From Watersipora subatra (lineage: Eukaryota > Bryozoa > Gymnolaemata > Cheilostomatida > Watersiporidae): a DNA stretch of 64,000 nucleotides. The translations under genes and the position numbers were made by a program. How positions within the stretch are numbered: position 1 is the first letter of the stretch; every line of letters begins with the position of its first letter. The notes below the pieces were generated by a model. It worked only from the letters and a program-made list of their open reading frames with translations. It did no database searches and had not been told where the DNA came from. Shown piece by piece: positions 35,096-47,300 of this stretch. The stretch lies in assembly GCF_963576615.1 (NCBI RefSeq), contig NC_088717.1, forward strand, positions 13,274,108 to 13,338,107, written 5' to 3'.

Positions 35096-35758
35096 ACACA
35101 TGTTTCTATCAGTCGTACAGCCAGCAAGTGTGTTTCTGCCTAATCTGCCTATCTGGCGATCGTGTACTTCTGTTCATAATATACTTCACCGTTGCATTTA
35201 CCAAATTAGATTTTATGTGCTCCCCTTTTTGTTACTATTTCACTTCTACATAGATTATTTATCATAAATTTCGGTGTAAAAGTCAAACCGGCGTATAAGT
35301 CAAGGTCTAAAGTTTGATTTAAAAATCCTGGTTTTGACATGTACCCGCTGTATAACTCAACTCCCCTATCTGGCTCAAATCCTTTTATCGCTAGTAGTTC
35401 AGTCGGCATCAGAGGCGGGTGATGCGTAGCTGAAGAAATGGCATTCATAAAAACAGCCATCAACAAAACGTCAATGTGTTTTTACGTCGAACAATTAATA
35501 AAAGAACGAGAGAAGACAGTTTTAATTAAAGACCACAACACACGAAAAACAATACTTCATCGCATTGGCCCGCCTCGCCAATATAATGAAACTGCCACCT
35601 TTGATAATAAGAACTTTTTAACAGAAAACTGTGCCACTAGTCAGATTTCTGTCAAAAATCGTGATTCAAGTACAAGAATAACAATGTGTAAACGGTAACG
35701 GATGCGTTAAATGGATTACCGGAGTAAGGGCTTGTAGGCAGATACTACGAAAAGAGCA
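35096..35758. other. Non-coding stretch with short repeat-like frame
   Basis: A segment near 35270-35380 (GTGTAAAAGTCAAACCGGCG...) has the look of a transposon terminus or MITE but no partner end was located. No gene is supported. Confidence 0.35.
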
Positions 35759-36391
35759 TTAAAGGTTGACTTGCAACAAAATTCACATTACAGTTATTTG
35801 GTATCAAAAGATTCGCCATGTTTTACTCTATTGTGTTGTAGGTGCCAAATATGTGGGAATGTGATTTAAAGCTCGTAAAAGCTAAAAAACGAACAAAAAA
35901 TCGCAGCCACACGAGACCGCCCTAGTTTGGATTCGTTTTCCAAAACGGCTAAAATGTGACGTATGTGTGCTAAAACGGCTAAAATGTGTGCGAGATAGTT
36001 TATGTTTACACTTTCATGCATCCTTATTCGTCGAACTATTTTCACAAATATACTTCACGCTTGCGATAAAAACCATGTCTATTGTTCTTACGCGTCTATT
36101 TTATCGTCATCGTAATGCTGCAACTTTGAGCACTGATATCTCAAAACATAGCATAAAAATATGTTTAATTTTTTAAGCTTAGTTTGAACGATTGCATATC
36201 ATCCTCTGATAAAAATGATGAGCTTTTTGGTCCGCTATGATGGTTGAAAAGTGCTGTAGAAATTTTTCGCGCCATATAGCGGGTATTGTAAGTCACGTGA
36301 CCAGATAATGTTAGTTTCAGTTCAAGTTTGATCTATCGCAAATAGCAAACACGCTTTCTCGTATTCAACTTGTTTATTTCAATTCGTCATA

Positions 36392-36620
36392 ATGTCTAAC
36401 GCGCCACATAGTGTTTGTGCAGCTGCCAAGCTGAGAAGCACCTTTTTTTTTGGCCAAGAGCTGAGAAAAGACCAGACCTCCACCGGGCGTGGAGCAACTG
36501 GGTGAAGCTGGATGTGACAAACTTTATTTATTCGCCTGCTTACTCTTACCTTTGTTTTCGCCAGTTCAAAGACGACATGTTTTCTAACCTGTTTGCATAC
36601 TCCACATGTCACCAAAGCAC
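36392..36620 (+). pseudogene. THAP-like DNA-binding exon with a frame slip
   Basis: ATG at 36392 opens a frame that must shift by one in a run of nine T (36443-36451) to continue as FFWPRAEKRPDLHRAWSNWV and YLCFRQFKDDMF. These match the F-P-....R..W and C-x2-H-F...F positions of THAP zinc fingers, with the metal-binding His replaced by Gln. It ends at a GTGAGT donor. It may be inactivated by slippage, or the T run may be miscalled. The phase into the next exon is not resolved. Confidence 0.5.
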
Positions 36621-37008
36621 GTGAGTAATTTAATTTATGAACTACTTGTATTAGTAGTTGTAACTCGGGTTATTTTCTAGTATTCTCCTAATAGTACTGT
36701 ATTAATCTATATTTAATATAACAATATTAATGTCATTTAATTGTAATATTATATTATTAGTATTTTATCTTTTTAATTACGTGTATTATTCTTATTAATA
36801 TAACAAAACTAATTCATACTGCATATCTATCTGTAAAACGTAATATATTAATATATAATTGATAAAATAATGTTGTTTCACGATTAATTTCGCCAAATTT
36901 CTTAACCCCACTCACTTATAGATATGTTATATAAAATAGTTATTGTCATTTTCTGGTATCATCGTTAATAGCATATTAATATTATTAGTTGATTATTATT
37001 AGTATTAG

Positions 37009-38361
37009 ATGAAGAATTTGTGCCAACCACTGAAGACTGGGAAGAGTTTGAGCGCTATGTTGGCCAGCGTCAAACGCTCTCCAATTACATGTAAGATAGA
37101 GCTGAACTAAACCAAACTTGACAAAATATAAAAAATATCCATAGAGTTATTACTCACATTTTATGTTTACAATATCATGGATTCTGATAGGGTTTTGTAA
37201 AATCTGTGTCATGATTGCATGGCTATATATTTATTCTTTTTCTGATCAAGCAAATATGATATAATAACAGGAAATGATGTTGTACAAATCTTATTGCAAG
37301 TCAACTATTGTGTTGTGATTTCAGACCCGAATCCTCCTTCAAAGAGGAGAAAATAATAGTAAGTGTGACAGCACTCCAGCGACTATTTCACTGTCACACC
37401 TGCGCCCTCCCCTGCTCATTCACGATGGTACGAGAAGGCGGATGGGTAGAGTTCAAGGTTACATGTGCCTCCTGTCACCGATCGTACACTTGGGAAACAA
37501 CTGCCAGGGTGAACAGAGCTCACGTCATCAACCCCCTGCTGGCAGCTACATCACTCTTTTCTGGCGGATGCCTTACGCAGAACCTCCGTTTTCTGTCGCT
37601 CCTGAACATCGCAATACCAAGCCACAGCGTTTGCCTCTACCAACAAATAGAATACTTACATGGTGTGAGTGTTAATATTTACTCATAAACTTGGAAAATG
37701 TGAGTAAAAGCTTGGCACACTAATTGAATAACGACATTTAGAAACAATTTTTTTCTTGAAAGGAAAATATGTCATCCTTCAAGCAAAATATATTATAATT
37801 CAAAATTCTGATTCTTCATCATAATATAGCACAAAAAGGGGGAAGAGGATTCTACATTCTTAGACTAATGATAATGATACAAATTAATCTTGTATAATGA
37901 AGTTTTACAATATTTTACAGTGTATTGCTGAGCAGTACACCCTGCATAACGAGGGATTGATGGCAGCAATCGATTGGGAGCTTGATTTGGCAGGTGACGG
38001 TAGATGCGATAGTCCGGGGCATTGCGCACTATACAGAGCCTACACTATGATGGATCAGAGCTGCGGTTTAATAGTCAGCAGCCATCTTGTCAAGGTAAAA
38101 CTTTGACAGTTTTTACTTCACAGCCTGACAAAAACCCAAATTTTTTAGTAGTTATCAATACATAAACATGAAGTTGCTCATCTAGCTAAATAGTTCATTC
38201 AAATAATGTGAAAGTAATTGTTGGTCGTAACTTTCTTTACTTTGCAGTCAACAGAGACCACCAGCTCTAACACCATGGAGCTGGAAGGCTTCAAGCGATG
38301 CCAGTCCGATCTAATTTCCCACGGCCTGAGAGTGAGGTCCATTACAACGGATGTTGTTACA
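37009..38361 (+). pseudogene. Kolobok-like transposase, spliced, 3' part lost
   Basis: Exons 37009-37090, 37325-37664, 37921-38094 and 38248-about 38361, with GT/AG sites and matching phases. Exon 2 has a cysteine-rich region (HCHTCALPC; VTCASCHRSYTW). Exon 3 carries GDGRCDSPGHCALYRAYTMM, with a conserved Asp, and exon 4 has NTMELEGFKRC and the second Asp in SITTD. These are the DDE-core blocks of Kolobok-type transposases. After SITTD the sequence turns into an inverted repeat and P2RX7-C tail material, so the third catalytic residue and C-terminus are missing. Probably dead in this copy. Confidence 0.7.
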
Positions 38362-38562
38362 AAGGTTGTGTGCATACTGCAAGCTTGTGTTTTGGCTTAT
38401 GCCGCAAATTTGTCGCCGTGAGCGACGGCCTCTACCTGCCTGCTTGGTGTCTAAGATTCAGGCTCTTTTCCCACCAACGGATGATGAAGAAGAGTTTGCA
38501 GACTTGCAAACAAGATTTGCGGCATAAACCAAAACACAAGATTGCGGTATGCACACAACCTT
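38362..38562. repeat. Inverted repeat around a displaced P2RX7-C tail
   Basis: Arms 38362-38413 and 38510-38562 are complementary with about four mismatches. The right arm begins in the stop region of the tail exon below. The spacer encodes that tail on the plus strand. Confidence 0.8.
38414..38526 (+). pseudogene. P2RX7-C domain C-terminal tail, in inverted orientation
   Basis: The plus-strand frame ends RRPLPACLVSKIQALFPPTD, an acidic stretch and FADLQTRFAA before a stop. LPAC.V..I...FP is the usual end of P2RX7-C domains. The body of such a domain is encoded on the opposite strand at 39439-38819, so the tail appears to have been flipped. Confidence 0.5.
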
Positions 38563-38818
38563 TTCCGAGCGTTTGGCGATGGCTCTCCAAATGGGAATAG
38601 ATTATCTACCAAAACAATTATTGAAAAACAATAATTGCTGATCATCAAAATAATCTCGATCTTTATATAATAAAATCATAAAACTAATACACTCTCTACT
38701 GTAGTAAGTGTACAAGCCAAATATACCAGTTCTCCTTGTGTTCCACGAGTTCAGAATATGTGTGTTCAACTGATGCATTAAATGTGTAACACAAGAATTT
38801 TAGATAATGCTTGACACA

Positions 38819-39439
38819 TTAGCATAGCCTTGGTGTTGTTGGCATTAAATGAATACCCAACTCACTATGATATCGTAGGTAATTATTCCACCTCAACTCA
38901 AGGGGTGCAGACGCCACAAATTCGTTTACACCAGGATGTATACACAGGCATTCATGCTCCCCTTGGTCAAGGAGACAATGCGCAAACTCAGCATAATGGC
39001 AGCACAAACATTCAGGAAGAGATGGCATGTCTTGACAACGCTTGCAGGCACACCACTCTGTAGCCGTTGGTATTAGCTCCTAAAGAAATGAACAGATATG
39101 TCTATGCAACCATAGCTAATACATCAGGTCGATGTTATCCAACAGTATATCAGTGCAGCGCTAGATTTAAATATTAAAATTGTTAATGTTGTCATTCGAG
39201 AAAAATCTGTAATTATTTTTTTGCAATATTGAAGCGATAATTATCATCATTAAAATCATATATAATAATATTCGTTCTATCACTCTCAAGCTAAAACTAT
39301 TACTACTAGCTAGCTTGGCACATAAGAGCTGGCTAGTGGCGATGCTTACTTGCTGGGAGGTTTGATTCTGTTGAGGATCTTCTTCAGATAGAGCGTCAGG
39401 CTCGAAACGCCAGGGTCTTAACTTTTCAGAATTTGACAT
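38819..39439 (-). CDS. P2RX7 C-terminal-like zinc-module protein within the Kolobok-like element
   Basis: Two exons, 39439-39350 and 39079-38819, GTAAGC donor and TTTAG acceptor, phase 0, 116 residues. Exon 1 carries the short WRFEPD motif typical of the N-side of these proteins. Exon 2 has TEWCACKRCQDM, then ECLCCH and CLCIHPGV: a cysteine array W-C-x-C-x2-C...C-x-C-C...C-x-H. This resembles the P2RX7 cytosolic zinc-binding domain, which occurs in many transposon-linked genes in animals. It ends RYHSELG...TPRLC, shorter than usual because the tail lies inverted at 38414-38526. It may act as an accessory DNA- or chromatin-binding protein; this is inference. Confidence 0.6.
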
Positions 39440-39829
39440 TTTTTATGATCGCAACTCGGACATGAATAGTCGAACAGAATGGCCAAGCCGAAACTGTAAA
39501 GTAGCGAGCATCTATATTTGATACGGGGTCTTAGGTAAAACCCGAAGTGTTTATCATAAACTATTGCTACGATAAGTTTGATATTGAGTTTTTTATTGGC
39601 CTTTCAATTCACGCGAGAACATCTCGTGACAAGACAATAACCATACAGCGCGGATACGTCATCGAAATCAAGAGATTTCAATCTACGGCGGCTTTTTGTT
39701 TTTGAGCTTTTAAGAGCTTTTAATCACATTTCCACATATTTGCCACCTACCACACAACAGAGTAAGACATGGCGAATCTTTTGATACCAAATAACTGTAA
39801 TGTGAATTTTGTTGCAAGTCAACCTTTAA

Positions 39830-40591
39830 GTTAGAAGAAAACACGTTATTCCTCAAGAGAATCTTAGCAATGACAATTTTAATGGCGAAGAATTGGAATT
39901 TGTGTTTTATTCATCTCACATTGATTTGGATTACTAGTATTTTACTATTTTATAAATAAATCCCTATATGTAATTTCATGTAATTTTGGTTTGCAATGGA
40001 TTTTTGAAGTTGAATTTCACTACAATTTGTGTCATGAAATTTCCTTGAATCATGGTAACCCTACAGCAACAGCGAACGAATTAATTGTTGTTGTTGTAAC
40101 CCAGTCATTATTAGTACCATTTTGTGTACCTTTTTCTACTGACCACTTTCAATTATGGGTTCATAAAGATGATTGTCAAAAGTCCATGTCAAAAGTGATG
40201 AGTCAACATCAAATGTACCAAATTTCAAAGTGGTGCTGTAATAGAGGTACATGAAATGTTGAATGAAATGGAGTGGAATGGAAAGTTCAATGAAATCGTG
40301 GCGCTGTATTTTTCAACTATTCTCTTCCAGTGTCGTTCTATTAGAGGTCGCATTCAAATAAAGGTGGCATTCAAATAAAATTGGAGTTCAAATAAAGGTT
40401 TTATGGTATAATCTATCTGTTGATACTACGGTTAGTAGAAGGTATATGTATCTATATTATGTTTAAATTATGGAAATTTGTGCATATCATCATGATTAGA
40501 AAGTGGCTTAGGAATGTCTTGCTCGCCATGCTATAGCGAGTGGCTTCAGCAGCATTTTAATTATTCTACAGTTTGATTCTACAAATAATTA
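39830..40591. other. Intergenic DNA with a transposon terminus
   Basis: Mostly unrecognised. At 40290-40412 there are repeated words ATTCAAATAAAGGTGGC and CTATTAGAGGTCGC, shared with the foldback element at 32.6-35.1 kb; this is probably a single broken end of that family. Confidence 0.45.
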
Positions 40592-41246
40592 CAGTGGTGT
40601 GCATAAACTTGGAATCACATTGTTTTGTTCACTCTATATCGAATGGATCTTCCATTCGCTTTTTATTTTCCCGCCAATTATGATGCCATGCCAGATATTA
40701 TATATCAATCTGATCAGCAGAAGATGTGCTTTCAAACAATGCATTGATTGATTTAACACAATCATTTCTTTTTCATTTTTTGGCATCACATCATCACTCC
40801 TGAAGAGCTCAGAAAGTTGGTAAACAGCATGCCTTGACGGTGTCAGATGGTGATCAAGAACAAGGGCTGGCCAATAAAATACTAATGCTCAGCTCAAGAC
40901 ACCTTACCAGTCCTTCTGAAGACCAACAATAACCCAACGGCCTTTTTCAGGGCCACCAATTTGTATAAAAGAGTTTGTTTGTATCCTATTTTATCAATTT
41001 TCACTAACAACATTCATAGCCTGCAATAAGTCTGCCTTTCGGTAGATCCACCCCCAGCGATAAAAATCTGAGAATATTTTCAAATATTTGGCATCATCTT
41101 GTTCTTCAGAATTTTCCCTTTCAACTGATATATATATATATTGATGGGGTTGAGGCACTTAACTCCAAAGAATTTCTTAGACAACAGCATATAAACATAC
41201 ATATTTGAAGATTTAACTGGTGATTCCAAGTTTATGCACACCACTG
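40592..41246 (+). mobile_element. Tc1-like element relic
   Basis: The inverted termini CAGTGGTGTGCATAAACTTG and CAAGTTTATGCACACCACTG are perfect over about 29 bp and flanked by TA, typical of Tc1/mariner. The interior keeps the end of a Tc1 transposase (see 40793-40888). The element ends 75 bases before the first identified coding ATG of the zinc-finger gene. Confidence 0.9.
40793..40888 (+). pseudogene. Tc1 transposase C-terminal remnant
   Basis: The frame reads ITPEELRKLVNSMP, stop, RCQMVIKNKGWPIKY, stop. This is the well-known Tc1 ending LV.SMPRRC..VI...G..TKY, with the CGA arginine codon mutated to TGA. The rest of the transposase is lost. Confidence 0.8.
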
Positions 41247-41320
41247 TATCTATCAATTTATTTAAACGTTATGCCATGTTTGTTGAATCCAATCTTAGAA
41301 ACAGATGGTGCATCGTAAGT

Positions 41321-44300
41321 ATGGACCTGTTTTCCTGCTCATCTCCTATGGAACAGTCTACGGACGTTGAGATATCAATATCAACTCCGCCACATACACA
41401 GTCATTAGAAGATAGGCTAGCAGATGCCCCAGCAGCTGAGCTCGAGCAACTTCTTGAAAATGTTTTGGAACGGCGTCCTGAACTAAGAGCAAAACTTGCA
41501 AAGCCGAAAATAAAGAAAGCATTTCACATTCCACAAACTGTCACCTGGGACCGCAAATTAGTAGGTGAGTTGTTTACCTATTTTTACTACTGGTATTGCA
41601 ATTGTGCTTTTTCTTTCACCTGTTCATAACATGTTATGATTCAATGATCACTCAGCGACTGTATTTGTGTTGGTTACAAGGAATTTGGTTATCTTTTGCA
41701 TTGATAGTGGTAAAAAGAAATTCTTCCAGGCTTTGATAATGAACTTTGAGCAGTGTGTTATTATTATTTGAAACAGCACATCTTGGTATTTAATGAATGG
41801 CTTATAGTTGTTTATAAAATTCTTCACATGATGGAAGTTTTTTAAAAAGAAGGCTTATGTACAAAGAGGACTAATATGTGAGTTTAGTTGGCATTTTTAT
41901 TGTAATGTCAGTATTGAAGGGTGAAGTGTAGGAATAGCAATTCTCCAAAAGTTTTGTTTTGTCGTTCACCGTTTGTTCCATAATACATGACTAGGTTTGT
42001 TGTAACACAGATAGCGATCAGAATTTATAGCAGCAAGTTTAGATTGGTTTGTGTTCTCTAATTGCAATTTGGCTAAAGCAATGTTTTCAACTAGCCAATG
42101 TATCATGTATATCAATGATGTAAAAAATTTCCTTGACCATAGATACTGAAATTATTTATGGTTAATAGATAATCATGAGATGTGCCGAGATGACAGAGGT
42201 GGTTGGCTGCCATCTTCCTCAATCGACAAACATAAGATTGTCGGTAAAGATTTTAGAGGCCTTCCCATTGTACATATTGGCAAGGGTCGACCAAACATGA
42301 AAGTAGTCAAGCAGCTTGAGCAGAGTCCAGATGTTCACAATCTTGTTTCTTGTTGTCCTCCAGCTCTAGATACAGGAAATGATAATTCAACTTTTGCTAC
42401 AGGAGGTACGGATGCTAACCTTCACATTATAGTTTTATGCATATCTCAAATAGGTAAAACTAGAAATTCCACTGTCATACAGCCCACGACCAAAGTGGTA
42501 TTGGAAAAAAAGAAAGGGTACTGATGGTTGAGAAATGCAATATTAGCAGTCAAATGGCATTGCAGTGCAATAGGATAACTGCAATGGTGGCTGTAATGTA
42601 CTGGGTGTGGGTGTTATTATATACAACAAATAGCAATAATGAAAGGAAAAGATTATATGTTTATATCTCTCCCCTGCAATAGGAGAAATGCAATATTGGC
42701 CAATATTAGAAGTAAAATGCACTGATATTATTAGAATAACCAATATTATTAATATAGTAATAATATAAAACCAATGCACAATTTTGTTTACATTTCAAAA
42801 CGTCATAGCTAGCAATATCACGAAGTTGTGATATTTATATAGATTTTTAGAAATTCTGTACTACGTAGTCATTGTTCTGTAGTCATCCAAACTTATAATT
42901 AATTATTGTAATAATCTCATAAGAACCGTTAGAAAAAATATCATCGTCATTTTCTTTACTTACACTGCGTTGGACATCAGTTAGAATACCAAAGTACTCA
43001 AAATTGTCTAAAATGTCAGTTACTTTGAAATCGGCAAAAATGAAACGATTGCAGTACTCCTAACTTAATTACAGAAACCTTTGGCAATTCGACAATGCTA
43101 TAGACTGGTGAAACGTGCATGTTATTTTTTTGTAAAATGCGCACGACTCAATCGTTCTATTCTCTGTCGCTCGGCGTTTTACTTTCCGGTCTTAACTTTG
43201 ATAAAAGTGAGGCTTAGCAAGTTTTAATAACGATTTTCGGCCAAATAAATCTGTCTATTTATGTATAATCTGATCAGATAGGTTAGTTTTAGGAATTTGC
43301 GGTAACCTTTCAAAAGGTTTGGTAACATATTTAAATAGGTTTATATGCGTTTTGTATCATTATTATACTTAAACGACTTTACTGAAAAATAGTTAAATTT
43401 GTTGATAGGATTTCGTTACAAGGGTTTGGTGACAGCCGTTAACGAATAATTTTTCGGGAGTTGTGTGCACGTGTGCATTTTTCATAAATCTCCCAAACCA
43501 ATCGCTTCGCTCGTGTTTGGTCGTGGGATAATATCTTTTGTATCTGTGTCTTCCGGTCTTGATGGGGCTTAAATGCATTGATGTACCAAAATCTATATCT
43601 ACTAGTCACCTAGTTAGAGCTTACACATACATGTATATTATCAGGATTTTGGCCTATTAAAGATGTGGTTGCGTCAAGTTTGAGTTGATTTTAAAAGAAA
43701 GCTTTTTTTTGTCTATCAGTTAATATGTTGTTTGTTGTGTTAGGCGATCTCATTGTCAAGATATTTGAAGATTAAAATCGAAAAAAGTTGATCGCGGTAA
43801 AAATGCTCAGGCCAAAAAAACATGCCCAGACTTGCCCAAAATGATGTAACGAGTGATACAACTTGTCTCTATCTCTCGTATTCACATCGGCTATTGCGAT
43901 AAAAGTCTAGTCCTACGCGGCTCTGTTGGCATAAATTTTATTTTGCATTTGCTCACATTGGCTAGAATAAAATTTTAAATCTAGCTACTGAAACATTATT
44001 ATGAATTTCTCAAACGCCTCAAATAAGGGAAATTAGAAACTTGTCATATTAGCTTCTTTTGAATGCTGTGTAAACATCTGAGTACCGACTACCAATTCTA
44101 TCGGTCTACGGTAATTACGTCGTCAAGTTAACTTATTTCATCGCGGCCTTTGTATCAGCTAAGTTCTCAGTTACTACTCACATCGGAAACTAGTTACTTA
44201 ACAAAATAAGCATGCTGCCATCTTTGAAAATAATATGTTCGAATATATGGCGAAACCAACTGCATCCCAAAAAGTCATGTATAGTCAACGTTATCTAGTC

Positions 44301-47300
44301 ATTATCATCGAGTATCATTATCAATTTGTGGAAAAAATTTGCTGGTCACATTCGATTAGTTAATTCAAAGACAAAACGAATGTCTCCTGCAGCAAACTCA
44401 AACAAAACATGGTTTGTGCAGCACACATTCGAGTCTCTCTCTCCCATTTATGGCAGTTTCCAGACCGACACGACAGCTCCCCTAGTGAACCACATGAACA
44501 TCCTGTAACAACAAAACAAATGTTATTCATATATACGTCGTTCTAACGCGTATCTACTGAAAGCTTTCAATTTGAGAGTTAGATAGATTGCGAGTGTAAT
44601 TTTCAAAATGAATAAATGTTTAACAAAAGCATAAATACGCAAAGCCAACAATTCGAAGCTTTGTTTCTGAGAGTTGAAGATGAGCGATGATCAATCGATG
44701 TTTCTCACTTTCTACACACTAAATGTAAATTCTAATCATAAATCTAATTTACTAGCTAAAGAAAATTTTAAGCAAATGTTATAGCTAGATGAAACGATAA
44801 AAAGTTGTGAAACGATGAATCGTAATAGCAAAAAGTTATAATTTTACTTATTAGTAGATGTATTCATGAGTTATAAAATTATTACCGTTAGTTTAGAATA
44901 TATGCAAAGGATACTCATAGTTAAAGGTAAATTTACCTCCATTCTCCTATCTTTCTTTGCAGCAAAATGCTGTTGACGCCTGTCAGCTCTAACCATAACC
45001 GGTCTGCCCCAATCTTTAATCACCTGACGCTCAGAAAACTGAGTCACCTTCGCATTGTTACAATTTTGTTGTTCGTCGATAAAACGTGTCGGTGCAGTAA
45101 TTTAGTAAATTAACAATGTCTTATATGTCCTATAGTCATGGTCACCTAAAAATTATGTCACCTAAAAATATCGATGTCGATGCACGTGGCTAGTAGAATC
45201 TACTACTAGTCAATGCGCGTGACTAACTAGTAATAGAGTAAGTTCCCTAATAACCAGAATCTTCAAAATCACAGACAACCCGTTTTACGAGCGATAATAT
45301 TTAATATGACCTATATAAAAATTTCATGCTGATTATTGGCTAATGAAGAGATCTTATATTTATCACTCGTGGACTCTTTTCGGATGTATCACTCGTTACG
45401 TCACAAATGAAGCACCCGCTCGGATCTGAGCTTTTCAAAAGATGGCCTCATTCAAGCGCATATATCTCTGAACAGGAATAGTCTACAAAAACAAAAAAGA
45501 CATCATATTTAGCTGATGTTTTAGCCTTTTATTGGTATTAATTTCATTAAATCGACCTTTTTGACGCAACCACATCTTTAACCAGGATGCTAGTTGATGT
45601 TGTCAAGTTGTTTACCAACACTAACTTTACTTAAAGTCGCGTGCGTGGAAGAGAGAGATGTTGATAGAGAGGAAGACAAAGATCCTGCTGATGAGCCTCT
45701 TCCCACTCATCCTCGAACCAGCATTCGACTACACCAGAAGAGGTCAAGGTTGAAAGTGAGGGGCATATGAAACAAAATTAAAGTATTAAGGTCCAAAGTT
45801 ATGCGTGTCAGAATTACTAAAAAACGATAATTTTATTTTGACAGTATATTAGGTTCGATACCAATTATGTGGGTTGGCTACCGATTATATTAGGTTGGGT
45901 ACCGATTATGTTAGGTTGGGTACCGATTATGTTAGGTTGGGTACACATTATGTTATGTTGGGCACACATTATGTTAGGTTGGGTACACATTATGTTAGGT
46001 TGGGCACTCATTATGTTAGGTTGGGCACACATTATGTTAGGTTGGGTACACATTATATTAGGTTGGGCACACTGGTAGGTTGGGCACACATGTTAGGTTT
46101 GGCATACATTATGTTACCTTGGGCAGACATTATGTTAGGCTGGGCACACATTATTTTAGGTTGAGGGCTGATTATATTAAAGAGATATATGGTAATATGC
46201 GCTCACCACTTATAAGTATTCAACAGCGATTTACATACCCTAGGACACTTATATTTCACTAGTATTTAGTTTTGTGAGTAGCATACAGAGTAAAATTTCG
46301 CTGCAACTTAATTTCGCAGCTCTGATGAGTGCGAAAATGTAGTGATGTGAAAATAAATGCAGTGGAACAAACATAATTAGATTCCTCAGGTTCGGTTCAC
46401 CAGTAAGACAAAATGTTTTCAATTTGGAACTAGTTTGTAATTGTGAACCGCAGGTAGAATTGTGTTGCCGAGATCGATAATGCAATTTGATCCCTCGCTG
46501 CCATTTGTTTCTTGGACTATCAATGAACAAAGCCATTTAATTCCGCATTTTCGCTCGTTTGTTATGATAGTTTAGTTTCGCTCATGAAATTTTCGCGAGA
46601 GGTTGACTCCGCAAAAACGCGAAAGTTAGATGAGGCGTGTGCTAGGGTAAGTGTCCTAGGGTAACTAAGCTATGAGAATGTTGAGCGGGCTTGTCATAAG
46701 AACAGGCAAAGTTGATATTTACTCTGATTTATCCTTCGCAAATCGTTCTTTGTTGTAGAAAGGAACTGTTGCATCTCTAGACTCGGAAGTCTGTGATAAT
46801 GGAGATGTTCAAGTAAATAAGGATGATTCACGTAAGAGCAATTACAAAAAATAGCAAAATTCTCTTCTCAGACTCTTTGCTCTTGCTTTAAGACAACGTC
46901 TCATACATCTGGCTGCTTAACTCACGCGGAACACTGACAGCCAGACTATTAATCTAACATCAGCTGTTGCTTCTCAATTTTATACGCAAATTTTCAAGTT
47001 AATTTTTGCTGTTACAAACTCAGTGTTGGCTCTTTTCTATCACTGTCATTTCTCCTTGAGCTCACCCGCTGTAAAGTTCTAATCCAGTTTTAGTTATATT
47101 TTTTACCCGCAAAGGCAACGACTCACAGCAATCACTTGCTTGTGTTTATTGATTATTTTAGTTGAATATTTACCACAAAACTTGATAATAGTTGATATCT
47201 AGGCTGGATCAGTTCCCCCCCCCCCCCCGCATTGCACTATGAAGCCCTGGTATTATATTGTTGTAACTAATTTCACAGGATGCTTATAAAAATTGAGTCA

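Larger units (their letters stand above)
35763..39825 (+). mobile_element. Kolobok-like TTAA-target DNA transposon, 4063 bp
   Basis: The termini AGGTTGACTTGCAAC and GTTGCAAGTCAACCT are perfect 15-bp inverted repeats inside longer imperfect arms (over 100 bp), flanked by intact TTAA at 35759-35762 and 39826-39829. Inside are a THAP-like exon, a spliced transposase with GDGRCDSPGH and ITTD blocks on the plus strand, and a convergent P2RX7-C-like gene on the minus strand. TTAA targets and transposases of this type are known for the Kolobok superfamily; assignment is by recall of family motifs. Confidence 0.85.

Noticed and set aside
45688..45720. CTGATGAG followed by CGAA in a zinc-finger exon
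   Set aside because: The second box is GAAC rather than GAAA and the sequence is explained as coding.
46320..46345. Third hammerhead core (CTGATGAGTGCGAAAA)
   Set aside because: Only four bases lie between the two core boxes, so stem II cannot form, and no stem I pairing was found.
46813..46831. Exon 4 of the zinc-finger gene extended to the stronger GTAAGA donor
   Set aside because: That donor leaves phase 1, which gives an immediate stop with the next exon; the GTAAAT donor at 46813 keeps phase.
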